Shown: piece after piece, positions 7,662 through 16,315 of the stretch
Position numbering within the stretch: the first letter of the stretch is position 1
Layout: the number at the start of each line of letters is the position of its first letter
Assembly: GCF_015155755.1 (NCBI RefSeq)
Contig: NZ_VWPI01000008.1
Coordinates: forward strand, 1-33,237
DNA: 33,237 bases
Direction: 5' to 3'
Origin: Komagataeibacter sp. FXV3
GTDB taxonomy: Bacteria; Pseudomonadota; Alphaproteobacteria; Acetobacterales; Acetobacteraceae
Notes under the pieces: generated by a model
Told to the model about the DNA's origin: nothing
The model's database searches: none
Seen by the model: only the letters and a program-made list of their open reading frames with translations
Program-made: the position numbers and the translations under genes

Positions 7662-8014
7662 TTCAGAATGCCGGTGGCGCATGGATGACTGATGTACAAA
7701 CGAAGCAGGTCAGGCGCCTATTCCCACCGGTAGGGATCATACCGGTCTGGCGCGTTATTGCCATATCCCCGTCATCCCGGCGACAGGAATGCCTGACGCA
7801 AATATGCATATTGCCGGTCATCAAGGGGCATCCGGCATCGGGGGAAGGCCTACGCGGCCTCCCCCTCCGGGAAAATGGTAATGGCTGCCCGGGGGGGGAT
7901 ATCTGTCAACCTGTTGCGGACGGGGACGGGCGACAGATGGTCTGGCATTATCGTCACACGGATATGCAATCCGGAGGACCGTTTTCAAATTCGCGTTGCT
8001 GCCTGCCTGTATGT
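7662..8014. other. Intergenic region with one GC-rich hairpin
   Basis: About 350 bp between the GH32 gene and the Tat esterase gene, both on the minus strand. The only structure I see is a hairpin: GGGGGAAGGCC (7840-7850), TACGC, GGCCTCCCCC (7856-7865), with one bulged base and no T-run. It may slow transcription after the esterase or be a remnant repeat. No credible coding frame. Confidence 0.4.
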
Positions 8015-9502
8015 TCACGCTTTTGACTGTCTGAACAGCCAGTCCCTTGCGGCCCTGATATAAAAGAATTTTCGCGCCGATCCCATGTGATCGACGCCTT
8101 CGAAGGTCAGGAAGGTGATGTTGGCGTCGTGGGCAAGATAGCCATTGACCTGATCGGTCAGCTTCTGCTGACTGTCGACCGGGAAAATGAGGGCGGGATC
8201 GAGGTGTTCCGATGGCCGGACAACCCTGCCGCCTGCCTGTTTCCATACCGGTATGCATTTTTCATTCCAGGGCGTGGCCTTGTCATCCTCTGACCCGGTA
8301 ATGATCAGGACTTTCTGGCTGGCAAGGGGGACAAGGTCACCGGGCCGCTGCTGCCCCGCAATGATCAGGCCTGCCGCAAAGGTCTGTGGATGTTTCGCCA
8401 TAAGCCACAGCGACGTCATGGCCCCCATGGACCAGCCGGTGCAGTAAACCCGTCTGGGATCGATCTTCAGGATCTTGTCACGGCGGTCATCCAGATTGGG
8501 ATTGCCATAGTTCCATGTATTACTGAGAAGGGATTCGACAAGCCGGTAGGTGTTCTCGACATCGGATGTATGTTCCCAGTAATCGTTCATCGTCGTGCGT
8601 TCGTAGCGTGGGGTGATGACGACACATTCGTGCCGGTCCTGTTCTTCAGGCAGGCTCCAGATACTGGCTATGCACTGTTCCGTCAGTGTCTGGGCACAGG
8701 TACCATCCGGACTGGTTCCGGAATGGGTGACGGCAAGGACGAGGGGATAGGACCTGTTCTCCCCACCTTTTTCCAGGAAGGATTTCGGCAGGTAGATGCT
8801 GTATTCAAGCCAGGCGGAACGCGTGTCATCCCACCACCAGTGATGCTGCTCCCACGCATCGACACCACGGATGGCAACACTGTTTCCGCGTCGGCCTGCG
8901 TTGCTCCATATGGTCTTGCTGGCGGCATATACCGTGCCATCTGTTGTCCTGACATCCCGGACCTGTGTCAGCGCGACCCGATCACTGTCGGTTGTGGGCA
9001 GGCTGAGGTCCGGGTCATGCCGGAACTCCGTAACGACATATCTGCCGGTGATGCTCTTGCGGTCCGGGCGGAGTGCTGGTTCGTTATTGGTATAGATGGC
9101 CATGACAGGGCGCGGCGTTGGTGGCGCAGTGGTGTCGTTCTTGTCCGGTTCCTGCGGCATTCCCGCGAAAAACCCCCGGGCTGCGGGAAAGACGGCCGTG
9201 GCATAGGTATCATGCGTCAGGCTGGCAGGGTCGATCGCGACATCATATTCTGCCGCGATGCCATAAACCTTTTCCCCACCGCCTGTGACTTCACATAGCG
9301 CGCAGATGCCCTGAAGGCCCGGCGCTTTGGGCTTGTGGGGGCCGGGACCGTCGGGGCCGTCCGGGCCACCTGTAGATGCGGCCATGAAGCCATTGCCGCC
9401 CGCTGCGGCATGGGTGGCCTGAACACCAAGCCCCATGGCAGAGACCGCACCGGCGAAAGCTGCCCCTACGGTCACGAAGTTGCGTCTTGATACATCGGTC
9501 AT
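8015..9502 (-). CDS. Tat-exported esterase/peptidase of the alpha/beta hydrolase fold
   Basis: 495 residues; ATG 9502 has GGAG 9 bases upstream. Residues 5-32 are a twin-arginine signal (SRRNFV, then a weakly hydrophobic Ala/Gly stretch, HAAA), so the protein folds before export to the periplasm. A low-complexity Gly/Pro/Asp stretch (GGPDGPDGPGPHKPKAPG, ~45-62) links the signal to the body. The C-terminal half is a hydrolase related to PHB depolymerase-like esterases and COG4099-type predicted peptidases: nucleophile elbow GWSMG with Ser358, Asp406/407 in TGSEDDKATPW, His472 in GVDHMG. Residues ~65-240 are an extra N-terminal beta-rich domain that I do not recognise. The substrate is unknown. 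The next gene on the same strand is over 400 bp away, so it seems monocistronic. Confidence 0.82.
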   Translation of the reverse strand: MTDVSRRNFVTVGAAFAGAVSAMGLGVQATHAAAGGNGFMAASTGGPDGPDGPGPHKPKAPGLQGICALCEVTGGGEKVYGIAAEYDVAIDPASLTHDTYATAVFPAARGFFAGMPQEPDKNDTTAPPTPRPVMAIYTNNEPALRPDRKSITGRYVVTEFRHDPDLSLPTTDSDRVALTQVRDVRTTDGTVYAASKTIWSNAGRRGNSVAIRGVDAWEQHHWWWDDTRSAWLEYSIYLPKSFLEKGGENRSYPLVLAVTHSGTSPDGTCAQTLTEQCIASIWSLPEEQDRHECVVITPRYERTTMNDYWEHTSDVENTYRLVESLLSNTWNYGNPNLDDRRDKILKIDPRRVYCTGWSMGAMTSLWLMAKHPQTFAAGLIIAGQQRPGDLVPLASQKVLIITGSEDDKATPWNEKCIPVWKQAGGRVVRPSEHLDPALIFPVDSQQKLTDQVNGYLAHDANITFLTFEGVDHMGSARKFFYIRAARDWLFRQSKA

Positions 9503-9589
9503 GGGTGTTTTCTCCGGTCAGGGCAGGTGGGTTCAGGCCATGGTGAGGGGCTGTTTGAAAAGTCAGATCAGGAAATGCCCTGCAATCAC

Positions 9590-9672
9590 AAGGACGTTTC
9601 TGGTGAAGCCTTTTCAGAATGCTTCGAATGACGTCGCCTTTTTAAAAAGCGGCATCTAAAAAATTTTGTTAT
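9590..9672. repeat. Degenerate interspersed intergenic repeat (two nested hairpins)
   Basis: The stretch from GGACGTTTCTGGTGAAGCC to AAAAAATTTTG contains GAAGCCTTTTC...GAATGCTTC followed by CGCCTTTTTAAAAAGCGG. From memory, Komagataeibacter and relatives carry many intergenic copies of a unit with this plan: TTTTGGTGAAGC hairpin, then a GCCGCCTTTTT...AAAAAGGCGGC hairpin, then an A/T tail. Here both stems have mismatches, so this is an old copy. No second copy is in the window. Confidence 0.45.
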
Positions 9673-9786
9673 TTTCCAGCAGTTTCCAAGGCAGCGGAAC
9701 TCCCCGCATCATGTATTCGTTGGCCTGTGGCATATGTAGTGTGCGGCATATGGCGCAAGCTGGTCCTGCGTCATCGGGAGGTTCCC

Positions 9787-10068
9787 ATGGCCTGTTTTGT
9801 AAAAACAGCATCGTTATGTCTGGTCGTGCTGGTCATCGGGGCGCCCCTGACTGTCCATGCCCAGTTTGCCGCCCCCCGTTCATCACCGGGGAAGCCCGTC
9901 ACCGCGCCCCCGCATGGGCAACCTGGACCGGAAACCGGTCCATCTGAACATCGACATATGAAAAAACACGTAAAACAGGGTCACTCTCCATCAGACCGGC
10001 CAGCAGCAGGGCAGGAGCCGGTAATGGAGGATCAGCAGGGAGCGGGGCAGACGCCCCCCATGCAGTAA
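9787..10068 (+). CDS. Small exported Pro/Gly/His-rich protein, unknown function
   Basis: 93 residues; ATG 9787 is preceded by GGGAGG at 5 bases, a strong ribosome site that rules out the longer frame from 9727. Residues 1-25 are a Sec signal (VKTASLCLVVLVIGAPLTVHA, cleavage before QF). The mature part of about 68 residues is Pro-, Gly-, Gln- and charge-rich (GKPVTAPPHGQPGPETGP; MKKHVKQGHS) and looks unstructured. There is no known domain. It converges on the propeller gene ending at 10159 and has no obvious partner. It may be a periplasmic or envelope protein; nothing more can be said. Confidence 0.6.
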   Translation: MACFVKTASLCLVVLVIGAPLTVHAQFAAPRSSPGKPVTAPPHGQPGPETGPSEHRHMKKHVKQGHSPSDRPAAGQEPVMEDQQGAGQTPPMQ

Positions 10069-10158
10069 GCCGATGAACATTCCTGTATCCGCTGAAGGGA
10101 TGCGGATTGAGGCCTGCCGAAAGACGTGTTTTGTCCGTTATCCTCCATGATGGCGACA

Positions 10159-12003
10159 TCATGCCGGGACATACAGGGGCATGGAATCTTCCCACAGGCT
10201 GTCCGTCAGGATACGCTTGTGGCTGCCATTGGCATTCATGATGAAGATCTGACCGTAAGGCTGGAATGTATTGTCATACAGGGCCGCTTCGTCACGGAAG
10301 CCATATATGCCACTGGACCACATGATCCGCCCATCGGCGGTCCATACGGCATGGCCGTCATTGGCGCCGCAGGTGGTCAGCCGCTTCAGCCCGGTTCCAT
10401 CGGGCCGGATGGTGAAAATATCATAATTTTCATCGTCCACCCGACGTGTGAACACGATCCGGCTTCCATCGGGCGACCAGCCGGGCAGGTTGTCATATGC
10501 AGTGGTCAGCACCCGTGTCTGCCGGGTCGGCAGGTCCAGTATGCGCAGGCCCATGTTGTTTTCGCCCCATACCCGATACACGATCTGCTGGCCATCGGCG
10601 GAATAGCTGGGGAAACCCGAATGTATGGTGCCATCGGTCAGGGGTTCGACCGCGCTGCCGTCGCGGCGCATGCGCATGACCGTTGCCTTGCCCGTGCGGC
10701 GCGCCTGGAACCACTGGCCCAGGCCAAAGGCGATCCACTGCCCATCCGGTGACCAGGCGGGGGCAAACGCACCGGCCATGCCATGCGCCACCTGCATCTG
10801 GTTGAGGTGTGTTCTGGAGACGTCAAAGATCCGCTGCCGGTCCGATCCATCCGGGTTCATGATTGCGATGGAAGAATTGAGTGCCTTTTCCGTCAGTACC
10901 AGCTTGCCATCACGTGACAGGCCGGGAAAGACATCCGTATGCCGGTAATCCCGCCCTGGATCCCAGCTGTACAGGGGCTGGTTCTGGGCAAAGGGTCTGA
11001 AGCTGGCTTTTTCGTACACGACCTGCCGCCCATCGGGGGACCATGCGGGGGAACGCAGCGTCCGATGCACGCTGGCAATGCCGGCGGTATAGGCCAGCCC
11101 CTCATCTGGGCCGCCCTTGCGGTGATAGCCGATGATCTGCGCTGTTACGAACTGGGGAAAGACCTTCAGTCCCGGGCCGGAGGTATGCTGGATCCGCTCC
11201 CCGGTGCCGACATCAACGGATACGATCTGGGAGACGACGGATGCGACCCCTTCGGGCCGTCTGGCCCCCCACGTGCTTTCGGTCAGCATTTCATAAAAGA
11301 CCACCCGTCGACCGTCCGGTGACCATTTGGGGGAGCCAAGGCAGTAGTCTGGGCGGGCGGCAATGCGGCGGAACCCCCGGCCATCCGCACCGATTATGTA
11401 GATGCTGAGTGCCTGCGTATGTTCCCACCCCCGGCCATTGTCATGCCCGCGCCACGGGGTATTGCGGTCGGATGAAAAGGCCAGCCACCTGCCATCGGGC
11501 GACCATGCGGGGCGGAAGAAACAGTCCGGCCCCGCCTTGTCGCCTTGCACGCCGGCCGCCCCGGTCAGGTTGCGGAACTTTTTCGTCCGCAGGTCCATGA
11601 CCCAGATATTCGCACGGTAGCCATCGCGTGTGGAAACAAAGGCCAGATGCATGCCGTCAGGCGACAGGACGGCGGCATCGTCCACTGATGGATGACTGAT
11701 CAGGGGCGTGACATCGGTTCCGTCCAGACGGGCGTGGAATATGTCTGCCTGTCCCAGCCCGTTGCGTTCCGATGTAAAGAGGATGGACTGTCCATCCGGG
11801 GAAAAGGACGCATGGTAATCAAGGCCGTCTCCCGGTAGAAATGGCCGTTCACCACTGCCATCTGCGTTGGCGATGTAAAGCTGTGATGACGATGGCCCGA
11901 TGCGATTCATCAGCATCACGCCCTTCCCGCGGGTGGCCGCCATGGCGCCAGCAGGCATGATAAGCCCGGCCCCCAGCATCTTCAGCAGGTTTCGGCGGTT
12001 CAT
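10159..12003 (-). CDS. Exported TolB-like PD40 beta-propeller protein
   Basis: 614 residues from ATG 12003 (AGGGA 9 bases upstream); the frame extends to 12045 but that start lacks support. N-terminus MNRRNLLKMLGAGLIMPAGA is an export signal with a Tat-like RR pair. The body has about ten repeats of the PD40 type (consensus F/WSPDG..I.F.S.R), for example FSPDGQSILFTSER, WSPDGRWLAFSSDR, WSPDGRRVVFYEM, WSPDGQWIAFGLG and WSPDGSRIVFTRR. That is enough for one large or two smaller propellers. Such proteins bind ligands or proteins in the periplasm; no peptidase domain is attached. It follows the histidine kinase by 74 bp on the same strand, so it may be an accessory sensor or a target of that two-component system. 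Confidence 0.85.
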   Translation of the reverse strand: MNRRNLLKMLGAGLIMPAGAMAATRGKGVMLMNRIGPSSSQLYIANADGSGERPFLPGDGLDYHASFSPDGQSILFTSERNGLGQADIFHARLDGTDVTPLISHPSVDDAAVLSPDGMHLAFVSTRDGYRANIWVMDLRTKKFRNLTGAAGVQGDKAGPDCFFRPAWSPDGRWLAFSSDRNTPWRGHDNGRGWEHTQALSIYIIGADGRGFRRIAARPDYCLGSPKWSPDGRRVVFYEMLTESTWGARRPEGVASVVSQIVSVDVGTGERIQHTSGPGLKVFPQFVTAQIIGYHRKGGPDEGLAYTAGIASVHRTLRSPAWSPDGRQVVYEKASFRPFAQNQPLYSWDPGRDYRHTDVFPGLSRDGKLVLTEKALNSSIAIMNPDGSDRQRIFDVSRTHLNQMQVAHGMAGAFAPAWSPDGQWIAFGLGQWFQARRTGKATVMRMRRDGSAVEPLTDGTIHSGFPSYSADGQQIVYRVWGENNMGLRILDLPTRQTRVLTTAYDNLPGWSPDGSRIVFTRRVDDENYDIFTIRPDGTGLKRLTTCGANDGHAVWTADGRIMWSSGIYGFRDEAALYDNTFQPYGQIFIMNANGSHKRILTDSLWEDSMPLYVPA

Positions 12004-12076
12004 GAAGGTTTTCCCTGTTCTGGAGAAAGTGCGGATACGGTGCATTGCTCGGGATCCATCCTTGCGGTCAGGTCAC

Positions 12077-13453
12077 TTAATGGACGGCGTGGGTTTCAGG
12101 GTGCCTGCGTCTTGTCCCATGCGGGTCAAGGGGCAGGGCGATGCGCACACGCAGGCCAGATGGCTGGTTGTGATGAAAGGTCAGCGTGCCCCGATGGCGC
12201 TGTACGATATCGTGAATGATTGACAGTCCCAGCCCCAGCCCGCCATCCGCACTGCGGGCCGGGTCCAGGCGTGCGAAGGGCAGCAGTACGATATCGTGCA
12301 TTTCCGATGGGATGCCGGGACCGTTATCCGCCACTTCGATAATGGCCTCATTGTTGTGCCGCCTTGTGTCAACCTGCGCCTGGCTGCCAAATTTGCAGGC
12401 GTTATCGATCAGGTTATTGACCATGCGGGCCACGGCCACAGGCTGGCACAGGCAGGTCAGGCCCAGATCACCCTGATAGATCACATTCCGGCCAATGGCC
12501 TCGAATTCCGCGCATACGCTTTCCACCAGCGCGCCGATATCAACCCGTTCGGCCGGTTCCGTGTCACCCTGACCCTTCAGGAACGACAGCGCCCCGTTCA
12601 GCATCCGGTTCATGAGCCACAGGTCATTGCGCAAGGCTGCGGGCGCAGCGTCGGCACCGCCCATTTCGATCCGCATGGACAGCCGGGTCAGCGGCGTGCG
12701 CAGGTCGTGGCCGATTGCCATGAGCATGCGGGTGCGTTCTTCGGTGGCGGCCGCAATCCGGGCCTGCATGCGGTTGAAGGCGCGTGCGACACGGCGCAGT
12801 TCCAACGGTCCCTGTTCGGTCAGGGGTTCGGGCGTGATGTCATGGCCAAAGGTTTCCGCCTTGTTCGCCAGTACTTTCAGCGGGCGGTTGATGCGCCACA
12901 GGCTCCACAGCGACAGGGTACCCATGATCACCAGCAGCGACAGGAACGACACGATCAGCGGCAGCGTCGTGCGCATGAGTTGTGGCAGATGGTGATTGAT
13001 CCCGTTATGGGCGGTAATGAATATCCCTTCGCGGGGCATGTCGATATGGGTCGAGGTCATGCCGCTTGAATCAGCGGCACAGGTTGATTCCATGATGGTG
13101 GCGTCGCGGTTGCCCGGCTGTGCCTTGAGGATACGCCGCAACAGGACCGAAAAATGTTCGGTCGGGATCGGTGCGCAGGGAAAGGGGGCTGTCGTCTGGA
13201 TCAGCATATCCGGCGTGGACATGCCGCGTGCGACGGCATCGCGCGTGGCGATCGGGCTTGCACGCAGGGCGTCGATCGCCGTCTCGATGGCCAGCGCGTT
13301 CGGCCATGGTCCTTCAGGCAGCGGTGGCACGGTCGGGCGCAGCGCCACGACCAGAAAGGCGACGACAAAAATGGTGACCAGCATGCTGGAGATCACGATC
13401 GCGACCATCTGCCCGTAAACCGTGCGGGGAAGCAGGGAAAAACGGCCCGTCAT
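12077..13453 (-). CDS. EnvZ-like sensor histidine kinase
   Basis: 458 residues. TM1 ~16-38, a periplasmic domain of about 125 residues with three Cys (92-125 region), TM2 ~163-186, then HAMP (residues ~187-240). The HisKA box reads MAIGHDLRTPLTRL with phosphorylated His249, as in the EnvZ group. The ATP domain shows NNLIDNACKFG (N box, Asn351), DNGPGIP (376-382) and GGLGLGLSI. ATG 13453 overlaps the stop of the response regulator gene in ATGA, so the two are translationally coupled. The signal is unknown. The downstream periplasmic propeller could take part in sensing. The C-terminal ~15 residues are a basic/His-rich tail. Confidence 0.93.
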   Translation of the reverse strand: MTGRFSLLPRTVYGQMVAIVISSMLVTIFVVAFLVVALRPTVPPLPEGPWPNALAIETAIDALRASPIATRDAVARGMSTPDMLIQTTAPFPCAPIPTEHFSVLLRRILKAQPGNRDATIMESTCAADSSGMTSTHIDMPREGIFITAHNGINHHLPQLMRTTLPLIVSFLSLLVIMGTLSLWSLWRINRPLKVLANKAETFGHDITPEPLTEQGPLELRRVARAFNRMQARIAAATEERTRMLMAIGHDLRTPLTRLSMRIEMGGADAAPAALRNDLWLMNRMLNGALSFLKGQGDTEPAERVDIGALVESVCAEFEAIGRNVIYQGDLGLTCLCQPVAVARMVNNLIDNACKFGSQAQVDTRRHNNEAIIEVADNGPGIPSEMHDIVLLPFARLDPARSADGGLGLGLSIIHDIVQRHRGTLTFHHNQPSGLRVRIALPLDPHGTRRRHPETHAVH

Positions 13454-14247
13454 CGTTGTGGCGCTTCCCCATCGGGGGCTGTCATGTCCGGGTCGAATAT
13501 ATAACCATCGCCACGAACGGTCCGGAGCATTTCAAGCTGGCGCCCACCATGGGCCAGCTTGCGGCGCAGGCGGCTGACAAGCAGGTCGATGGTGCGTTCC
13601 TCGACGGCACCCGGTGAATTGTACAGCAGTTCGATGATGCGATCGCGGCCCAGTAACGTCCCGGCATGGTTCCACAGCAGCAGAAGCAGGTCGGTTTCGG
13701 CACCGGTCAGCGTCATGCGCACACCTTCCGTGCTGTAAAGGGCGCGTTTTTCCGGCGTGAAGATCCAGTTTCCGAATCTGTAACCGGGTTCGCGTGCGGC
13801 ATGACCGGCCGGGATGGGTGGCCGACGCAGGACGGCTCGCATGCGGGCGGCCAGTTCCTCCAGGTCGAAAGGTTTGCTGATGTAATCATCCGCCCCCAGG
13901 TCAAGGCCCGCGATCCGTTCGCGGACATCGGCAAGGGCCGTGACCATGATGATCGGGGCAGCACTTCTGTCACGGATCAGGCGGCAGATGTCATGCCCGC
14001 TTTCCTTCGGCAGCATGAGGTCAAGCAGGACAATATCGGGCGGTCGCAATGTAATGATGGCCAGCACTTCGGCCGCCGTCATGGCGGACGCAACATGGTA
14101 ACCCCTGTGTGACAGGAAACGTGTCAGCAGGCTGCGGATATCCATGTCATCTTCCACGACAAGGACAAAACGGTGCCCTTTGTGCGCCGGAAGATCATCA
14201 TATCCGTGCCTGTCCGGGCGATCATTGCCAGAATGCCCCGTTACCAA
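13450..14247 (-). CDS. OmpR-family response regulator
   Basis: About 265 residues. Receiver domain: acidic pocket VVEDD (~31-34), phosphoacceptor Asp76 in IVLLDLMLP, Thr in MVTAL, Lys125 in SKPF. A winged-helix DNA-binding domain follows (~145-250) with ERTIDLLVSRLRRKL and the RTVRGDGYIF wing. The closest plan is OmpR. No ATG lies before the receiver; TTG 14247 has GGAG at 7 bases and is my choice, TTG 14265 is the alternative. A rare start may keep the level low. The gene overlaps the kinase gene by 4 bases. Its targets are not visible, though the propeller gene downstream is a candidate. Confidence 0.9.
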   Translation of the reverse strand: MVTGHSGNDRPDRHGYDDLPAHKGHRFVLVVEDDMDIRSLLTRFLSHRGYHVASAMTAAEVLAIITLRPPDIVLLDLMLPKESGHDICRLIRDRSAAPIIMVTALADVRERIAGLDLGADDYISKPFDLEELAARMRAVLRRPPIPAGHAAREPGYRFGNWIFTPEKRALYSTEGVRMTLTGAETDLLLLLWNHAGTLLGRDRIIELLYNSPGAVEERTIDLLVSRLRRKLAHGGRQLEMLRTVRGDGYIFDPDMTAPDGEAPQR

Positions 14248-14535
14248 TCCCGTACTCCGCGCCAATCCATGCAGATCTGTCTGCGGGGGGGGAGTATATC
14301 CACTCCCGCCGCAGTGCGTAGAAAAGAGAAAGGGCGAGCGGCATTTATGTCAGGATTGACAAAAAACCATGCAGGCACGCGTCTGGCCGCCCGGGCGTAA
14401 CCCACTGTTGAACATGCCCTGTTGCATTCGCGACCACATGCGGGGGTATGGTCGTGCGGCATGAAGCGCCACATACATATGCTGGCCAACAGACATTATG
14501 ACAGACGACGTCATTCACTGGAAAATCAGCCCTGC

Positions 14536-15990
14536 ATGTCAAATTCCTTCCCACAGCATCCCCATACGCAGGCGACGGTCCCCGGTGCCGCGATTGCGCG
14601 TTATTCGCCACTTCTTGCCTTTATCATGGCTATGGCCACGTTCATGCAGAACCTGGATGGGGCCATCATCAATACCTCGCTTCCGGCCATGGCCAGATCC
14701 TTCGGGGTCAGGACGCTAGACCTTTCGCTGGGGGTTACAGCCTACATGCTGGCATCCGCCGCCATTTCGCCGGTATCCGCCTGGCTGGCCATGAAATACG
14801 GCGAAAAGCGCGTGATGTGGGTGGTCATGCTGCTTTTCACGTTCTCGTCCTTCCTGTGTGGTATCGCGCAGGGACTGGGGGCGTTTGTATGCGCGCGCAT
14901 CGGGCAGGGACTGGCGGGGGCTGTCATGATGCCGGTCGGCATGTCCATCATCCTGCGCTACACGCCGAAAAGTGACCTGATGAAAGCGCAGTCGGTTACG
15001 GTCTGGCCAGCACTCAGCGCACCCATCATCGGGCCTGTTTTGGGTGGCTACCTGACCCAGACCGTAGGGTGGCGGTGGAATTTCTGGCTCAATCTGCCGG
15101 TGGGCCTGATTGCCGTATTCTGCGTGCTGCGCGTTGTTCCGGCGGAACCGCCCGAAGGGGCGCCCCGGTTGGATGTCAGGGGGTTCGGGTTATGTGCCCT
15201 CAGCCTGACGTGTCTCCTGTCCGGACTGCAGCGATCGGCTGAAACAGGAACGGCGCGGCTTGTGGCTCTTGGGCTGATGGGGGTGGGCATCATGACGGGT
15301 GTCGCGGCAATCCGGCACCTGCGGCGGCATCCCACCCCCATTCTTTCCTTCGAACCGCTGAAGCGGGCCAGCCTGCGTTATGCCTCGCTTTATCCGGGGC
15401 TGATATTCCGGGCCGTATTTTCGTCAGCACCGTTCCTGCTGCCACTATTCTTCCAACTTGGTTTTGGTTTTTCACCGGCGCGTGCAGGCACATGGCTGCT
15501 GGCCTATTTCTGCGCCAATCTGGGCATCAAGCCGGCCACATCGGCCATCATCCGATGGGCTGGTTTTCGTAATGTTCTGTTCTTCAACGGGTTTCTTGTG
15601 TGTGCTTCCCTGTTGCCTTTCGTATTTCTGACACCGGATACGCCTGCCATCTGGCTTGGCCTGTCGCTGGCCTTTGCGGGCATGACCCGCTCCCTGCAAT
15701 TGACAAGCCTGTCGACCGTTGCGTTTGCCGATGTGGGGCATGATGAACGCAGCAGGGCTGCCAGCATCATGTCCATTCTGGGGCAAACCGGTTCAACCGC
15801 GGGGGTAGCCATTACAGCATTCTGCCTGACGGTCCTGGAAAGTATGTATGGCCATGTGACGGTCAGCTTGAAGGAACTTCACATCGCTTTCCTCATAACG
15901 GCGGTCTGCGTGCTGGTGGGTACGCTGGGCTTTGGAAAAATGCCTGTAGATATTGGCCAGGAGGTTTCAGGCCACGGATTGCGCCGATAA
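14536..15990 (+). CDS. MFS exporter of the DHA2 (EmrB/QacA) type
   Basis: 484 residues from ATG 14536, with about 13-14 hydrophobic segments. The start region FMQNLDGAIINTSLPAMARS matches TM1 of EmrB-like pumps, followed by the MFS loop AWLAMKYGEKRVM between TM2 and TM3 and motif C-like GPVLGGYLTQTVGWRWNFWL in TM5, typical of drug:H+ antiporters. The likely role is proton-driven efflux of toxic or lipophilic compounds across the inner membrane. It lacks a neighbouring EmrA-type adaptor. Upstream in-frame ATGs at 14461 and 14479 exist but add a charged, non-conserved leader; none has a strong ribosome site. It is divergent from the response regulator gene, with 288 bp between them. Confidence 0.88.
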   Translation: MSNSFPQHPHTQATVPGAAIARYSPLLAFIMAMATFMQNLDGAIINTSLPAMARSFGVRTLDLSLGVTAYMLASAAISPVSAWLAMKYGEKRVMWVVMLLFTFSSFLCGIAQGLGAFVCARIGQGLAGAVMMPVGMSIILRYTPKSDLMKAQSVTVWPALSAPIIGPVLGGYLTQTVGWRWNFWLNLPVGLIAVFCVLRVVPAEPPEGAPRLDVRGFGLCALSLTCLLSGLQRSAETGTARLVALGLMGVGIMTGVAAIRHLRRHPTPILSFEPLKRASLRYASLYPGLIFRAVFSSAPFLLPLFFQLGFGFSPARAGTWLLAYFCANLGIKPATSAIIRWAGFRNVLFFNGFLVCASLLPFVFLTPDTPAIWLGLSLAFAGMTRSLQLTSLSTVAFADVGHDERSRAASIMSILGQTGSTAGVAITAFCLTVLESMYGHVTVSLKELHIAFLITAVCVLVGTLGFGKMPVDIGQEVSGHGLRR

Positions 15991-16160
15991 CCGTTGCCTT
16001 GTGACCCATTGAAAAAACGGGACTTAATCATTGGAGGCATTTGCGGCTTTCCTGCTTTCACGTCGTCGGGAAAGAGGGCGTATATCGACTGGTGCCTGTG
16101 TGCGGTGGAGGCCGCATGCTGATACGGTTCAGGCATGGCTGCTCTGGCTGCGTTCAGCCG
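15991..16160. other. Intergenic, no gene recognised
   Basis: GC-rich stretch between the exporter stop and an AT-rich promoter-like block. A frame from TTG 16031 to 16216 has no support from a family, and its C-terminal part runs through the AT-rich dyads. I see no clear terminator for the exporter. Confidence 0.4.
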
Positions 16161-16186
16161 GGGATATATTTTTTAAAACATATCTA

Positions 16187-16211
16187 GATATATCTTTAAA
16201 TAAGATATATC
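16187..16211 (+). promoter_or_regulatory. AT-only hairpin/dyad ahead of the micropeptide gene
   Basis: Arms GATATATCTT (16187-16196) and AAGATATATC (16202-16211) are exact complements around TAAAT. Just upstream ATATCTAGATAT (16180-16191) is another perfect palindrome and GATATAT also occurs at 16163. The hairpin ends 7 bases before the ATG at 16219 and is next to a weak ribosome site (GGTAAG). It may be a repeated operator or an RNA structure that controls translation. Confidence 0.45.
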
Positions 16212-16218
16212 GGTAAGC

Positions 16219-16299
16219 ATGAAACACAGAAACAGACACGCAGGCGGTCGCGGTGGTGACCACAACGGTGGGTGGAACCAGAACAACGGCTCCAACTGA
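16219..16299 (+). CDS. 26-aa Gly/Asn/His/Arg-rich micropeptide (putative)
   Basis: ATG 16219 to TGA 16299 encodes 26 residues beginning MKHRNRHAGGRGGDHNGGW and ending in an Asn/Gly/Ser tail. The composition is extreme: 7 Gly, 6 Asn, 3 His and 3 Arg, one Trp, no Cys, and almost no aliphatic residue. It has its own layout: AT-rich dyads upstream and a strong rho-independent terminator beginning 17 bases after the stop, so a short dedicated transcript is likely. The ribosome site is weak. It could be a real small protein, a leader peptide, or a chance frame inside a small RNA. No known family comes to mind. It is unrelated in sequence to the cyd genes downstream. Confidence 0.4.
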   Translation: MKHRNRHAGGRGGDHNGGWNQNNGSN

Positions 16300-16315
16300 T
16301 CCACTGCCTCTCCAG

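Noticed and set aside
16031-16216. Plus-strand frame of 61 codons after the exporter gene
   Set aside because: TTG start without family support; the end is encoded by the AT-rich dyads upstream of the micropeptide.
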